Shown piece after piece: positions 10,991 through 24,308 of a stretch of DNA of 64,000 nt (position 1 is the first letter of the stretch; every line of letters starts with the position of its first letter). Source of the DNA: Chinchilla lanigera (Eukaryota > Chordata > Mammalia > Rodentia > Chinchillidae); the NCBI RefSeq assembly GCF_000276665.1, contig NW_004955436.1:18422258-18486257 (forward strand), given 5' to 3'. A program made the position numbers and the translations under genes. The notes under the pieces are model-generated. The model was not told the DNA's origin. It did not search any database and saw only the letters and a program-made list of their open reading frames with translations.

Positions 10991-11778
10991 AACATAAAGC
11001 ATCAGTACAGTTGCTTTTAACAAGTACAATGTCATGTGGAATGTAACTTGATGATGCATTTTGGAGCCTACACTTTTTTCTTACCATTTATGCAAGATGT
11101 CCCTTTGGAAATGAAGTAGATATAGTAGAAAGCTATTTACTATGGTAGTATTACCAAAATGGGAAAAAATCAGTGTGTAATTTGCACATACAATATCATG
11201 ATCTAATTTTATTACAATATTTTAATGAAAAATAAATATTAAAATTAAGTATGGTATGATTTTTTCAAAATATATTTTTCAGTTTTATTTCTTATTGCTC
11301 AAGGAGTATATAATTATTGGGAAAAAAGTGAACAAAAATTACTTGTAATGTCATTACTTTAGTATTAGACTGCTAAAAATTTGTAGCTCTTCCTTCAGTA
11401 GTTTATATAAGTAATATAAGAAAATATATATACATGGATTTCACACTATATTTCTCAAAATACAAAAACACAATGAAGAATAATTAACAGAGTTTGTGTC
11501 TTGGAGCTGTTAAACAGGATGATTTTTAATTGATTTTTGGTTTTTATGTTAAAATGATGAATATAAGAATATAGTAAATTACAGAGATTAAATATTATCT
11601 TAATTAAAGAATGCTATATAAAAATTTTTATCAGGCATATATTTCATATTCAGATAACATTTAACCAAACTGCTTAATTTCTACTTCTAATTGTCAGTTT
11701 CTCAGATATATGAATATGACTGCTTTATACTTATATTCGCCTTTTAACTAGTCTTTTAAAAACTTCTTTACAAATCCT
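10991..11778. other. AT-rich sequence, possibly decayed L1
   Basis: No gene. The composition resembles old L1, but no segment could be anchored with confidence. Confidence 0.4.
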
Positions 11779-11945
11779 TACTTTATTTATTTATTTATTT
11801 GTTTTTTGAGACAGGGTCTCGCTATGCAGTTCAGGCTGCCCTTAGCCTCACTTTGTAGCCCAGGCTGGTCTCGAACTCTCAACAGTCCTCCAGCCTCAGC
11901 CTCCCAAGTGCTGGGATTACAGGTGTGCACCACCACGTGCAGTTT
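11779..11945 (-). mobile_element. B1-type SINE with duplicated middle, antisense
   Basis: The plus strand has 'gagacagggtctcgctatgc', two versions of a 'caggctgn...' unit around 11830-11870, and 'gctgggattacaggtgtg'. The duplicated middle makes it longer than a simple B1. Imperfect TSD copies 'cttctttacaaatcct' (11763-11778) and 'cttctttataaattct' (11946-11961) flank it. The tail on the minus strand is a TTTA-derived simple repeat. Confidence 0.9.
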
Positions 11946-12053
11946 CTTCTTTATAAATTCTAAGAACTTTTAAAAACAATGATGTTCTACCCAGGAAATT
12001 ATATCATATTTGAATAGAAACATTTTATTTCTTCTTTTTTATTCTATAACTTT

Positions 12054-12435
12054 AGTTTTAGTTTTTTTTTTTTTTATTGTTGTTGCTGAGACAAAATACC
12101 TCACACCCAAAGTTAATGGAGGAAAGGTTTATTTGGCTCACAGTTTGTAGATAGTCCGCTGCTTCAAGGAAGGGTGGCACTGCAGACAGGTACCACAGAA
12201 AAACAGTCATGGCAGGCAGAAGGCAGAAGTCTCAAGCAGTAAGTTGTGATTCTCTTTCTGTCCCTTCTTTGTTATCTAGGCTACCCACCCTTATGGCGGC
12301 CAGCATTCACATCCTGTCTTAACAGCTCATTTTTGGTCCCAGCATCATACACCTTAGATCCAGCCACCTCCCAAAAGCCCCACCTATGATTCGATGAAGC
12401 TTTAGGGGGAGGACATCTAAATACAAACCATAACA
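12054..12435 (-). mobile_element. Solo MaLR-type LTR, antisense, perfect 5-bp TSD
   Basis: On the minus strand it starts 'tgttatggtttgtatttag' and ends in the antisense of 'gctgagacaaaatacctc'. TSD 'acttt' lies at 12049-12053 and 12436-12440. It belongs to the same family as 5664-6004 in the opposite orientation. A run of T at 12061-12075 lies in its 3' end. Confidence 0.88.
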
Positions 12436-12440
12436 ACTTT

Positions 12441-13178
12441 TTATTTATTTTTCTTGCTTTAAATTTACTAAATGATTTTCAGTGTGGATTAAATGGAATA
12501 TTATACATTTGTACTATTGTGACAACACTTGCAAAAAGATATCCTTAATTTGTTTATATGTTAATTTTAAAACACATTTTTGGGACATAGTTAATGGTGT
12601 TATTATGATGTTAGCTTCAGGTGTGATGTTAGTTGTTGTCTCTTCGGGGCGTGTTTTCTTCTTGTGGTTTTTTACATCAAAAGCTGGATACTTTGCCTTA
12701 AAAAGTACATATTGATGTAAATATCGTCTATGCTTGAGAACATAGCAAGTCTTGGTTGCTCAGCTGTGTTTAGGTGTGTTCCTATAAATATTCTCAGTGC
12801 ACCCCAGAAATCAGGTTCCTTGAGTGTTATTTTGTGTTCAAGGTGGGACTTAGAATTTCACAGGTCATTTTCCTTAATGCTTGCTTCCCCTCAGACTGAG
12901 GTCTCCCTTCTCTTCACAGACTATCAATTGCTTTCAGATCACATAATTTTTTAGTCAATTCTTTTTACTTGATGATAGGAGGGTGGGGAAGGATGTGTTT
13001 TTGTGTTTTAATTAAGCAACAGTCTCACCCAGTCACTGAATCTCTGGATCTCAGGACATATTACAGATGTCTTCTCCTCTAGCTTTTGCTAAAGGTAAAG
13101 TAAATCATTTTGCTCTCCCTCTAAGGAGATGATATTCTTTCCCCACTACAGATGGTTTCTACTTGTGCCCTAAAGTGA

Positions 13179-13215
<37 letters not shown>

Positions 13216-13582
13216 ACACAATTTTATTTCTCTTGCAGTGAGGGCATGTGGTCCAGAGAAGAAATAGCGGGAAAGGCCCTGTGTTGGATGTTAATACCAA
13301 TTATTTTCTGTCTTTACCTAATATCACAAGTATCACAAGAAGAGTTCTCTAAAGATAGTCTCTATCACATTGTGGAGTACTCATGGGGGAAAGGACTCAT
13401 GGGGGAAAGTCTTGCAAGAAAGTCCCTAACTCCTCATCTGTGACATTTAGTGGCTTTGTACTCAGTGTTTAACAATATTTAAAGTTCAGCTGCATAGTCT
13501 TACTGGATTATATGAAGTCTACTGATCTAGGCACCATTTAGATGTTTTAGGTACCTTTTCTCCTTGTGAGCAGGTATCTTCC
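12441..13582. other. Anonymous sequence with a (CA)n tract
   Basis: No gene or transposon seen apart from the microsatellite listed separately. Confidence 0.45.
13179..13220 (+). repeat. (CA)n microsatellite
   Basis: About 20 CA units with one T interruption at 13211. Likely polymorphic in length. Confidence 0.95.
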
Positions 13583-14000
13583 AGTGATGATTTGTGTCTA
13601 GATGTCCCCCCACCCCAAAGTCTCATGCAGTCATAGGGTAACTTTTTGAAGGCAGCTGAACCTAGTGTGTGGTTGATTCATAGTGCAATGCCTGGATTAA
13701 GGGTGCTGGGATTAAGTGTGGGTGATTGTTGGATAAGTGCACTGATTGGATTGGCACCACCCTAATGCCAGTAGACTGAATGCAGTAAAGGGACAGAAGG
13801 AGGCTGTCTCTCCCTCTTCTCTTGTTGCTCTTGCTGTCTTCCACCACCAGGGACTGTTGCCCCTCTGCCATGTGCCACTCCGTCTTGGAGGCAGCAGATT
13901 ATAGACTGAAACTACAAACTGTGAGGTAAACAAACCTTTCCTCCTTTAGCCTTGCTGTCTGGTATTTTGTCTCAGCAATGAGAGAAAAATAACTAAGACA
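13583..14000 (+). mobile_element. Solo MaLR-type LTR
   Basis: It begins 'agtgatgatttgtgtctaga', aligning base for base with the family start TGTTATGGTTTGTGTCTAGA, and ends 'gagagaaaaataactaagaca'. Flanking 5-mers 'cttcc' (13578-13582) and 'cttca' (14001-14005) match at four of five positions. The internal region is longer than the 341-bp copy at 5664, mainly from an extra 'gctgggattaagtgtggg'-type segment. Confidence 0.82.
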
Positions 14001-14160
14001 CTTCATCTAGGTTTGGGTTACTTTGTTACCCAGATAATTCAGTCTATTGATGAATTTAAAAACTCATAATTCAATTGCAGTTTTCCCAAATTTTTCTTAT
14101 TTAAAAGAATAGAGACAATATTCTACACTATTTACATCTCTGCACTTCATTACCTTTTTA

Positions 14161-14257
14161 GTTTTTGTGTTTTTGCTTTCTTTGGTACCAGGAATCGAAC
14201 TCAGGGCTTTGCACCTGCCAGGCAGACTCTTATGCCACTGAGCTACATCCCCAGCCC
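14161..14257 (-). mobile_element. ID SINE, antisense
   Basis: The plus strand shows T-rich sequence, 'ggtaccaggaatcgaactca', then 'ccactgagctacatcccc'. Imperfect flanking repeats 'ttacctttttag' and 'ttactttttcag' lie on either side. It is more diverged than the 1.4 kb copy. Confidence 0.9.
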
Positions 14258-15904
14258 TTACTTTTTCAGTTTTGTTCATGAACTTATAAAAATTACAAGG
14301 CATCCTAAGTTAATAAGTAAATAACATTAAGATTATTTATGGAACCACATAAATGTGGAAACACAAGTGAGAGGGGATATTGTAGTGCTCTATGGAGCCT
14401 TAGCAGAAAAGGAAGCTTAAGATATGACTGATATTCCCTATAATTTTGAATGAATAGAATTTTCATTACTGTGTTCAAAATATTTTGTTACCATCCCTGT
14501 TATTCTGAATTATAATAATTGACTGCAATGTGGCTATTTATCACTGATAACCTTGTACTGTCAGGAAAGGTTAACTGATGTTTCTTGTTCTCTTTGAGGT
14601 TGAGAAGGGAATTGAATGAGTCACGAACATGAGAGATAAATTCCTCATCTGCATAGCTCACGTAGCATCATTCTCCTCTCATAGGATTCTTTATTTAGAA
14701 ACAGAGACCCTGGTCACCTTGAGAGACAGTATTGAATGTTTTTATTTCTGTCCTAAGGCAGTTTCTATTTTCACAGTTTTACCCAACATCCATCTGGCTT
14801 TAAACTAGGACACTAACTCTCTATTTGTCTTGCTCAGCAACCAAATTTTCCTTTCCTGAGTGCCAGAGGACAGTTGCAAATTTAACTATCCATTGCCTAC
14901 ACATTAGCATTGTACTAAGTAATCAAATATAAAGATCATGATAATTATTCAACTATGGCCCATTTTGCTTTCCGGCAATGTGAAATTGTAAGCAAATCAA
15001 GATATGATAGAATTTTCATCTCCCTTATTGTGCATTACATTACATAAGATTAGTCCTAGCTACCTCAGCGTTTTGTTGATATTCAGGGAGTAAAGTTTCT
15101 GCTTAGGCCTTGTTACAGATTTTCAGCCTTGAATGTGGCATTCAGAGCACCAGAGTGATGTATTAGAGATCCACTCATATGCTTTTTTCCCTTTTCTTTT
15201 GGGTTTCTTCTGTCTTTTTCTATCTTCTGACAAAATCTTAGCATCTAAATTCCATTATGGTGAAAGTTGTCTTTATAGTGTACCTGATATAATATAATTC
15301 AGTTTAGGACAAGTGAATCTAGCAAGTATATTGAATTTATGGGTATTAGTCAGGCTCTGCTTCTGATGCTGTCCTTCCCCAGGTGTATGTATGATATAGC
15401 TGTGCTTTAGATTTCTTTCAATCTAGGATCAAATGGAAAATATACTTAAAGGAAACTAAACTCTAGAAGACCCAATGGAAAGACTTAAAAATATCAGTGT
15501 TACCGAGTCTGTATAATTGTTTAGCTCAATTTCAAAGACAACCTTTTCAAACAGGTGATGGTAGAAACTGTCACTCTTGTAGATTTATATCTTAACATGT
15601 TTGATATATTGGAACCTACATTTTCAAGGTAATATGACAACTGTGATGCCAGCTGAAATGAGGCTTTATCATTCTTATATATTTCATTTTCAGTTTTTTA
15701 CTGATCTTTTAAATCTTTTGATAATGTACAAAGTGTTGAGCTAATTAAGGTCTCAGAATTTTCTAGATACATAAAACTTATATGTAAAATTATTTCATTA
15801 ACTGTAGCACTATTTAATCTCTTATCAAATGGATATATTAGCATATGAAAATCTCTTTTCTGTAAGAGTGAATTTCTATGGTATGCATGATAATAAAAAG
15901 GTTA
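14258..15904. other. Anonymous sequence, no gene seen
   Basis: No repeat family or coding frame assigned. A single AP-1 consensus TGAGTCA occurs at 14617-14623, which is not evidence of function by itself. Confidence 0.45.
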
Positions 15905-16070
15905 ATGCAAAATTTAGAATCAGAAGCTTTGGATTTAAGTTTCAGTTCCATTTCTGTATTTATGTGAACTTGATAGTCATATATCTTTTCAAATGCCTTA
16001 GTTTTCTTACCTAAAAATAATTAGTTATAACATTGCCTCTTGCTTCATATAATTTTGTGACAATTACCTT
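15905..16070 (+). mobile_element. MIR SINE
   Basis: 'ggatttaagtttcagttcca', 'atgtgaacttgatagtca' and 'gccttagttttcttacctaa' follow the MIR order (TTCAAATCCCGG; GTGTGACCTTGG; CCTCAGTTTCCTCATCTG). It is old and inert. Confidence 0.7.
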
Positions 16071-17061
16071 CCATGATATCTTTGAAAAACTTATTAGTTT
16101 TACAAGTTCTTATTGTTTAAATTATGTAATTATGCATGAATAAGTAGGTACATATATGAATATAAAAACAGTACACACTAGCTTTTTAACTAAAAGTATA
16201 GTTTTACAGAATAGCCTTGACTTGAAGAGTAAAGAGAACAGGAGATATTCTCATGAAGCTTTATTCTCCTGAAGGGAATATCTTTATAAAAACATATTTG
16301 AAGTTATTTGAAGAAAATAAAAAGTAAACTGAAAGTCAGTTCCTGGGATGGGGTACAAGCTACTCTAGGCTGGGTGGCAGGAGAGCTCCTGACAGGAGTG
16401 ACTTTTGAGTATAAACTAGAGCAAGTGAAGAACTAGGTGACAAATGGCAAGTGTGACTGCTTTAAGGTGGGAACAAGATCAGTGTTCCCCAGAACAAAAA
16501 TGAAAGTGAGGAAGAATCACCACGAGACTGAAAGATGGTAGCGTGAGAACATGGGAAGTGGCAGGATTTATAACAATGAATATACATAGATTTGACAGCA
16601 AACAAGATAAAGTAATTGATATACAAAAGGAGGAACATAGTACAGATATGCTTATTTTGCAGTGATAAAAAGAATAAGTTTCTGGTTTCAGCAACCTGAA
16701 ATGGTTTTTTATTGTAGTGAAATATTTCTCTTAAGAATGTGTCATATATCTGTGTATTTTTACTGAGTTCATATTTTAATTCCTTATTCATAGAAAAGTT
16801 ATTTGATTAGGTATGTAGACATAGCTGTACTATATCTATTTCATTTATAACTTTTGCTGCAAGAAACAACATCCAATCTGGAAACCGGTGGATCTACTAA
16901 ATGATCTACAATGAAGTCTGGTCCCTGCCATTGAAGTAGTTTTGGCTCTCAGAAATAGCTAAAAAGTGCAGTTTGTCCTAATCGCTAGATCCCTAGGTGG
17001 AGCACAAATGACTTCTTTCAAAGGGCAGAGAATTGTAAGGACAAAATCCGTATATGTGCAC
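16071..17061. other. Anonymous sequence, no gene seen
   Basis: The longest open frame is a 109-codon minus-strand one at 16462-16791. It is rich in Phe, Ser and Leu, has no domain, and looks like chance. Confidence 0.45.
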
Positions 17062-17140
17062 AGATGTATAGATATAGATATAGACATAGATAAATATAGA
17101 AAAATATAGATATATAGACATACAGATAGCAGCATAGATA
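17062..17140 (+). repeat. Imperfect (TAGATA)n-type repeat
   Basis: Degenerate ATAGAT/GATATA units, for example 'gatatagatatagacata'. A decayed microsatellite. Confidence 0.8.
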
Positions 17141-19239
17141 AATGTTGATATCAAACTGAGAAGGCAGATATTCTGACATTTGAAGAGATTAAATATCAAG
17201 AAAATATTGAAGTGTGAATAAGATAATTTCAATCCTGTCAGACATAATATATCTAAAAGCTAAAAACATAATGTTTTTCAGCTAATATCAAGATGAAAGT
17301 TTTAAACATAAGCAGGTAATCCTGATACACGTAAGCAGTTTGAAAACTAGTAAAAAGCAAAGACTTACATTAGATTTAGAAAAGAAATAAATTTATGCTG
17401 TTCAAAAGATATATAATATATAAAGACACACATGGGTTGATTTTTTTAAGATGAATACAAACTATCACACTGACAGTGAATTGTTAAAAATAAAGCTGTA
17501 GGGGCTACGTGCATGTCAGATTAAGTACATGTTTTAGCAAAGAACTGTATCAAGGTTCAAGAGTAACATTTCATGATGAGTGAAATTTATCCAGAGGACA
17601 TTATGATCTTATAAATTCATTCATCTGGTATCATAAATTGAAGGTACATGAAAGAAAACTAGTGGAATTAAAAAGAAAAGTGGGCAAATCCACAGATACA
17701 ATAGATGAATTCAACTTCCTCCAAATAATGTATAGAATAAAAACACAGAAAGGAAAACATATAAAGTCTAATAATATTGCCACCTACTTTTACTAATTGA
17801 TAATTATAGAAGATTCCATCTAAAATGTGCATAATATACATTCTCAAATCATGTAGAACATTTATTGAGCTTGATTATAATTTGAGTAATAACAGCTACT
17901 AAATATAAAGTGGCTCAGACTATGTGAAATATATTCTTGAAATACAGAGAAATGAATTTAAAAGTCAGTGTTAAAAATTAAAATTAGAAAATTTCTAAAT
18001 TTTTGGAAATTCAATAATATATTTCTAAATGTAATCCATGGATGAAAGAAGTAAAAGATATGAAGTTTATGGATAAGAACTTAACTAATGTTTAAAAGAA
18101 TATGATATAATTTTTAGATATGAAAAGCATGAAAGATATAAAATAAAATTAGATGCTAGTAAAAATAGTATAAACAATTCCCTAAATAAACTCAGAAATT
18201 AAATAATTTTAAAAATGTGTTCATTAAAAAAGTCTAGAAATTATTTTTATTGGAATAATGATGAAACTTCAATATAATCAAAACTGTGAAATGAAATTAA
18301 ATGCTCATTTATAGGTAATATTATAGATTTAAATTATACGGTAGTGAAGAAAATTCTCAAATTCAGTGAAATCCACTTTAATTGTAAGAAACTAGAAGAT
18401 ATCTGGCAGTTGAAATTATATTACATGAAGTGATGAATCTTTTATAAAAAAACTTTCTTGCCAGAACCAATGGGAGAGAAAATAGAAAATAATCAGTCAT
18501 AAGGAGAATCCAGCTGAAGTTCAACAGAAATTTGACATTTTTAGTTGATTTAGCACAATAGGATCCCAGAAAGAGGCTGAAAAGCTTGACCACAACAGCC
18601 TACTCTTTCCAGTAGACTTTCCCTGTGTACATAGTCTGGCCTTCTCAACAGAGGGTAAGGCAGGATATCTGAGAAAATGCTCCCCAGGTATGTATGGTGT
18701 TGATCAAGTAATGACAGGCTCCCCCGAAGGCGGACTGTATTGCAGGATAGCTGCAAGATTCCCTAAAATACACCAGGACTTCAACCTTGCAAATCTCTAC
18801 TGAAAAGCAGCAAGTAGAGAAGGTTGAGACAAAGAAACAGATCCTTTTAAACTAATCTTATTTACTCTGTTTCACAGACATGTCTGGAGTTGGGAAGGGA
18901 AGCTGAGAAGCATCTTGGGGACTCTAGCTTACTCGAGTGGAATGAAGCCATCCAGCTCTGTTAGAAATGGCAGGAGACGGGGAACAAGTCCTGCAGAGGA
19001 ACTTCAGACTTCCCCTGCAGTGGCCCTGTGATGATCTGATCAAGACAACAGGGTGAAGTGAGGATTCCTGAGGATGACATGGTGAGGCGGGGACTGGAAA
19101 TCCAAGAGAACTGCTTGGAGATCAAATTAAAAGTTGAAATGAACAGTTGTTTGTAACCAAATATTGAAAATAGGTGCTGAAATGAATTTAAATCAAATTT
19201 AAAATTTAAACTCCAACTGTACTAATAGCACAGTGAAGT
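17141..19239. other. A-rich sequence, probably decayed L1 in part
   Basis: The plus strand is strongly A-rich, as in old L1 ORFs, but I could not anchor particular segments. The GC-richer stretch at 18780-19090 could be a retroelement 5' region. No intact gene. Confidence 0.4.
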
Positions 19240-20890
19240 AATGACTTAAAATCCCAAGCCTGCAAGAAAACAGTAAAAGAAACTAAAAATTTACTAAAAG
19301 TGATCTATGTTTAATGATGTAAGAGTCAATACAAATAAACCTAAAAGAGACTCAGTTCAGGCAATAATCAGAGAGGAATTTGAAGTGTGAAATGATGTCA
19401 AAGGATCTAGTAGCAAAGTGGGACAAAGTATATATAAGCAGATATATGGAAAATGGGGAGAGGTGAATAAAAATCATAGCAGAGAAAAATGGCATCACAA
19501 ATGAAAAAATGTAAGAAGTTTATTAGCAGTTTCAGAAAATATAAAGTTCAGTGAATTTGAATATAAATAACTTAAATTATCAAAAATAAACACCAAGACA
19601 AGAAGGAAACTTAAAAATAAATAAAATGTCCAAGACATGAGACTATACCAAATAGCCTAACATATCAGAAATATAGAATATGGAAAACAAAGGGCACAAG
19701 CCAAATTAAATGGGGGTGATGATGGTGACTAATTTACAAATTATTGATTATTAAAGATGTCAGGCAAAAAAATCTAAGTTTAGGAACTCCAGATAGGAAA
19801 GAACACAAACAAACAAACAAAAATCAAACACGCTTAGTATAGAAGTTGACTAACAGATGCAAAACAGATTACACACAGGGCAAGGACTGACTTCTTGTCA
19901 AAGACATACTACACCTTTAAAATGCTGATGAAAGGGATTATGTATTTCTTGTCATCTAAGAAGACAGTATAAATGGAAAATATCATTTAAAAATGAAGGG
20001 AAAACATTTCAGATCAATGATTGGTCTCCTAAATATGTAAAGAACACTTTACATTCAACAACAAGCGAATAGATAAACCAATGAAGAAATGGACAGACAA
20101 TCTGAACCGATCCTCTCTATACACAAAGACAGAGTTCAAATGACAGACTAGCATGTGAAACATGATCACGTCATTTGTCACTAAGGAACTACATATTAAA
20201 ATAATGATAGATCATTGGATATATGCTAGAATGGCAAAAGCCGAAAGAACCAACCATGCTAAGTGCTGATGAGGTCACAAATCAATAGCTCTTATTCTTT
20301 GGTGGTAAGAATGGAAATTGGCATCCACATTTTGTAAAACCATTTAATAGTTTTTTACAAACCTAAACATAACTCTTATCATATATTTCAACAGTCGCCT
20401 TTCTTGGTACTTATTCAAATAAGTTGAAAATTTCTATCCACACAAAAACCTACACATTTATGTTTTGCCAACTTTATTCATCATTCCCGGACTTAGAAAC
20501 AGCCAAGGGTATCTATAGTAGACGAGTGAATAAGAAAACTGTGGTTCATTCAGACAAAGAAATAATATTCAGTGCTAAAACTAGATTAGCGGGCAACCCA
20601 CACAGAGACATGAAGGGATCTTAACATGCACAGGACTATTTGAAAGAAGTTAACTTGGACAGATTACACATTATGTGATTTCAATTCCATGATATCCCAA
20701 AATATTCAAAATATGAAGACAATAAAAATGTAAGTAGCTGCTAGATGTTTGGGCGGGAGGGAGCAGAGGATTAATAAAAGGAGTGAAACTATTCTACATG
20801 ATACTTTTGGGGTAAATACATGTCATACATTTACCAAAATGCATAGTATGTACGATACAGAGAGTAAACCTTAAACTAGCAATTTAATAC
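19240..20890 (+). mobile_element. L1M element, internally deleted
   Basis: 'accaaatagcctaacatatc' near 19650 resembles the ORF1 region. From about 19985 the sequence is late ORF2, and 20680-20885 is L1M 3' UTR ('gtgaaactattctacatgat', 'atacatgtcatacatttacc', 'agagtaaaccttaaactagc'). ORF1-like sequence lies only about 300 bp from late ORF2, so most of ORF2 is missing. Non-coding now. The assignment is from recalled consensus. Confidence 0.7.
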
Positions 20891-22234
20891 CAGTAGTACT
20901 AGCAGTGTAATTACTCATGGTAAGCAATTATATCAATTATACTATGTTATGAAATAATAATAATAATAGGGAAATATTTAGTTTTAATAGGGGAAACTGA
21001 GGGAAGGAATATGTGGGTAAAAAGAGGCATCTAGAGACTAAAACCTTCCGTTTTTTTTTTTCTAAAATTGAAAATGGCTTAATTAAATGACTAAAAGAAA
21101 TTATGGGCAAGTTGAACAATTTTTCAGAAAACATAAATGTATACAAATTAGGTTCCAACCAGTCTTAAAAAACACACTAAATAAGATTCTTCAATTTGAT
21201 TTGACATGAAAACTCAGATCTACAGGAAAGAGTGCACTTAAAAAAATATGTGTGAGGGTTAAAAAAGAAAGATACACGGGAAAGATATGTTTTGCAGTGA
21301 ACGTAACGTTAGAACAAATGTATTTCCTAATGATGAAATTAAATTAAAAATCATTAACAATATGGTACTGATAAAATCAATATACATGAAAAATTTCAAA
21401 CCCTTGTAAAAGCCAGGACAAAAATGAGAATTTAAATAAAAACATTGTGGGTTGAATAATAAGGGAAATAAAGTTTAAATTTTTGGCTGAATTTGAACAA
21501 TGATTAATGGAAATTTTTAGTGGATAAACCTATCATTTGATATGAATGGCTAACAAAGAAAAGAAAAAATTATTTGTCTCAAGCTTGAAAATGAGGAGCT
21601 AGGGAAAGAAAAAAATTAAGACAACTCATCACAAAAATAAGAGTACAATCAATGACATAATACAACTAATAATTTTTACATTTTGATATGTGATGAGATT
21701 AAAATGTCTGCTCATGAGAGTAGACAAATATTAGGATTAAAAGTCCTAAAGATATTAAAAGAATGAATAAAAATACTATAAGCACCAGGACTACTATTAA
21801 TATGACCACAATAAACTACAAATCTCAAGCACACTGTATTTGTAAAAGAAACCAGACACTAAAGAAAATACACCATATGATTGCTTCTTTAAAATTCTAA
21901 TAGACAAAGCTTCTCTATGGTAATTTTCATCCTAAAGTTGTCATGTCTGATTGAGGAATTTATTGGAAAGTGACACTTTCCCCATTACCTTTCGGAGTGC
22001 TGGGAATGTGCTGTAAAACCTTTCAGGTGGTAGATATATATAATTCTTCAAATATTAAAACTTTTTGACTGGAAGAGTGAATACTTACATTTTTAATATA
22101 AATTTCATCTTGACAAAAGAATGTTTTAATTAATTTTATCTCACTTTCTATTATTATGCATGTTATAATATTACATCTCACAGTTATTAATATTCTTATC
22201 TATTTTCCATTACTATTTTTGAACTGTATGTGCC
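20891..22234. other. AT-rich sequence with a possible L1M 3' scrap
   Basis: Around 21840-21905, 'gaaaccagacactaaagaaa' and 'accatatgattgcttctt' resemble the L1M 3' region. The rest is unassigned. No gene. Confidence 0.4.
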
Positions 22235-22257
22235 AGTGTGTGTGTGTATGTGTGTGT
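22235..22257 (+). repeat. Short (TG)n tract
   Basis: 'gtgtgtgtgtatgtgtgtg', one interruption. Confidence 0.9.
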
Positions 22258-23039
22258 TTTCAAGTTGAAGGAAAGGAGGGTAGAATAATTCTAATTTCAG
22301 AGACCCGAACTGTGCTTGACTATTTGCATTACTCAATTTTTCCTGACACTATAATTATTAGAAACTCTATATGAAAATTTTTGATAAAGATTGATATATG
22401 TTTATAGGGGTGTTTCTGTAAGGTAACAAGGTATTAGAACTCATGCCTGCTTGAAATGTTTTATTCTCTAAAATTACAGCAGCATGACAATAATATTAGA
22501 AGGCCCTTTTAAGTAAATTAGAATCAATTAATTGTATATGCACATAGACATCGAAGTCTCCAGTTGGCTAATGGCTTTTTATTCAATAGGCACAGAGAAA
22601 ATGGAGAAGAAATATATCCATCCCTGTTGTTAACCATTACAAAGGTCCTGCTTTCCTATATGAATGATAATGATCCCCCTGAACTGAATAACTATTGTTC
22701 TCATTCTCCTCACAGCTGGCAGATGATATAGCAGAGACAGTCCTAATTACCTGACGGTCTATGAAATAAGCAAGGGAAATATCAGTAGTTTGGTGATTTA
22801 ATCACTGAATAAAATTAGTGTGGGACTCATTAATTTCCTTTTATATACAAACTACCATAAAAAGGCTCTTTAAACTGATTTCAGCATTAGCACTACTATT
22901 TAGAAATTTTAAATAATATTATCTCACAGCCTTTTCTCTCAGTAACAAAACTGTCGAGCACTTTCTCTGCTGGAAATGTTATTGAGGAGCTGTTTAAGTT
23001 ACTGAAGCATTTAGAAAATCAACTTAATGGAAGTATAGT
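22258..23039. other. Unique-looking sequence without recognised repeats
   Basis: About 22480-22900 lacks recognisable transposon sequence and contains TAATTA/ATTAA-type homeodomain-like motifs. 'ttgttctcattctcctcacag' at about 22697-22717 looks like a splice acceptor. The following frame reads only 12 codons before a stop, so I do not call an exon. It is a candidate conserved non-coding block only. Confidence 0.3.
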
Positions 23040-23300
23040 GCACCACTTTTAAGTATACATTTTGATGAGTTTTGACAAATTTAAACACCCTTGGAACAAC
23101 CACAGAATCAAGAAACAGCATTTCTAGTACCCTCATACTCGTATCAGTGAATCTCCTTCTCACATACAGACCCAGTCAACTACTGATGTGCTTTCCTTTC
23201 TTACCATTTCTGTCCCTATTGATTATTTTGATAGTTTTTTCATCCATTCTATCTAGCCTAGCAAAATTCTCTTCCAAGGATAAAGTCATTATAACTGAGA
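23040..23300 (-). mobile_element. L1M 3' end, antisense
   Basis: The plus strand 'gatgagttttgacaaattta' followed by 'aaccacagaatcaagaaaca' is the reverse complement of the L1M 3' UTR motif (TTTGTCAAAACTCATC). The element therefore runs on the minus strand. Confidence 0.75.
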
Positions 23301-24251
23301 TCCAAATAGACTAAACTATCTATTTTCATTAGAAATTATTGAATGCTGATATCCTTCCCACCATTCATCTAGCAATCTCAAGAGGCTTTGTTATAACATT
23401 GTGATTGAATCAATAACTATTTGTTTTTAAAATGGTTTTACTATGCAGCACAGACGATAAACAGTTGACAGTGATCTATTCATAGGGTCATATTTAAGAC
23501 ACTTTACCATGTTCTAGTGCATAAAATTAAGGAAAGATAAGGCTCAAGTAGCTGTATACATCTGGCTCCACAAAGCACCATGCCCACCATAAATGCAGGA
23601 AAGTGACTGAATATGGGGCCATCATTCAGGACACTAAGTACAGGCTTGAGGCTTATTGAAAAAAGTTGAAAGGAATAAAATCTTACTGGGACCTGAAGAA
23701 AAGAAAAGTATTTGCACGAGAAGAAGGCAGAAAAATAATTTCAGTGCAAACTCATAGTTTAAGCAATCACCAGGAGCAGGGCTTCAGATGAATCCTGAAA
23801 GTAGAGAAGAGCAAAGATCTTAAGATTTACCTTAAGGGATTTGTACAGAGGGTCACAACATCACCGAGGGTATAAGAAAGGTGGCAACATGGTCATACTT
23901 TATGATGTGGAAGATTACTGTGTCTTTCCTGAAGGAAACTGATCATAATTGTGCAAGATCATGTATTTTCAAAGATAGTGTCAGTAGAAATCATGGGTAA
24001 GGTAGAAAGTGGCAGACATTAGTTTATATTTAAGAGCTAATCATCAACCATAATGCGAAACTGTAAGTATATCTATGGGGGAAAATAGCAATATTTTCTT
24101 CCAAAATTGTTGAATGAATTAGAGAACAAATCATTTCTTAAACTAGGAAACAGGAAATATGGCTACTTTGAGTTGGTTTACACATTTTGTGATTGAAATG
24201 ACCTTGCAGATATCACTTTTTTTTAGACCTACCAATTAAATTTGTAGTTTT
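23301..24251. other. Anonymous sequence, no gene seen
   Basis: No recognised repeat or coding frame. Confidence 0.45.
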
Positions 24252-24254
24252 TTT

Positions 24255-24308
24255 TCTCTCTCTCTCTTCCTGTCTCTCTCTCTCTTCCTGTCTCTCTCTC
24301 CTTCTCTT
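24255..24308 (+). repeat. Tandem 18-bp pyrimidine repeat
   Basis: The unit 'tctctctctctcttcctg' occurs at 24255-24272 and 24273-24290, with a partial third copy to 24308. A CT microsatellite that has acquired a higher-order period. Confidence 0.9.

Noticed and set aside
16462..16791. 109-codon minus-strand frame as a small membrane protein
   Set aside because: Hydrophobicity follows from AT-rich codons. There is no signal peptide pattern, no family resemblance, and a second frame on the same strand overlaps it.
22718..22755. Coding exon after the acceptor-like site at 22.70 kb
   Set aside because: The only open frame ends after 12 codons, with no donor and no protein similarity.
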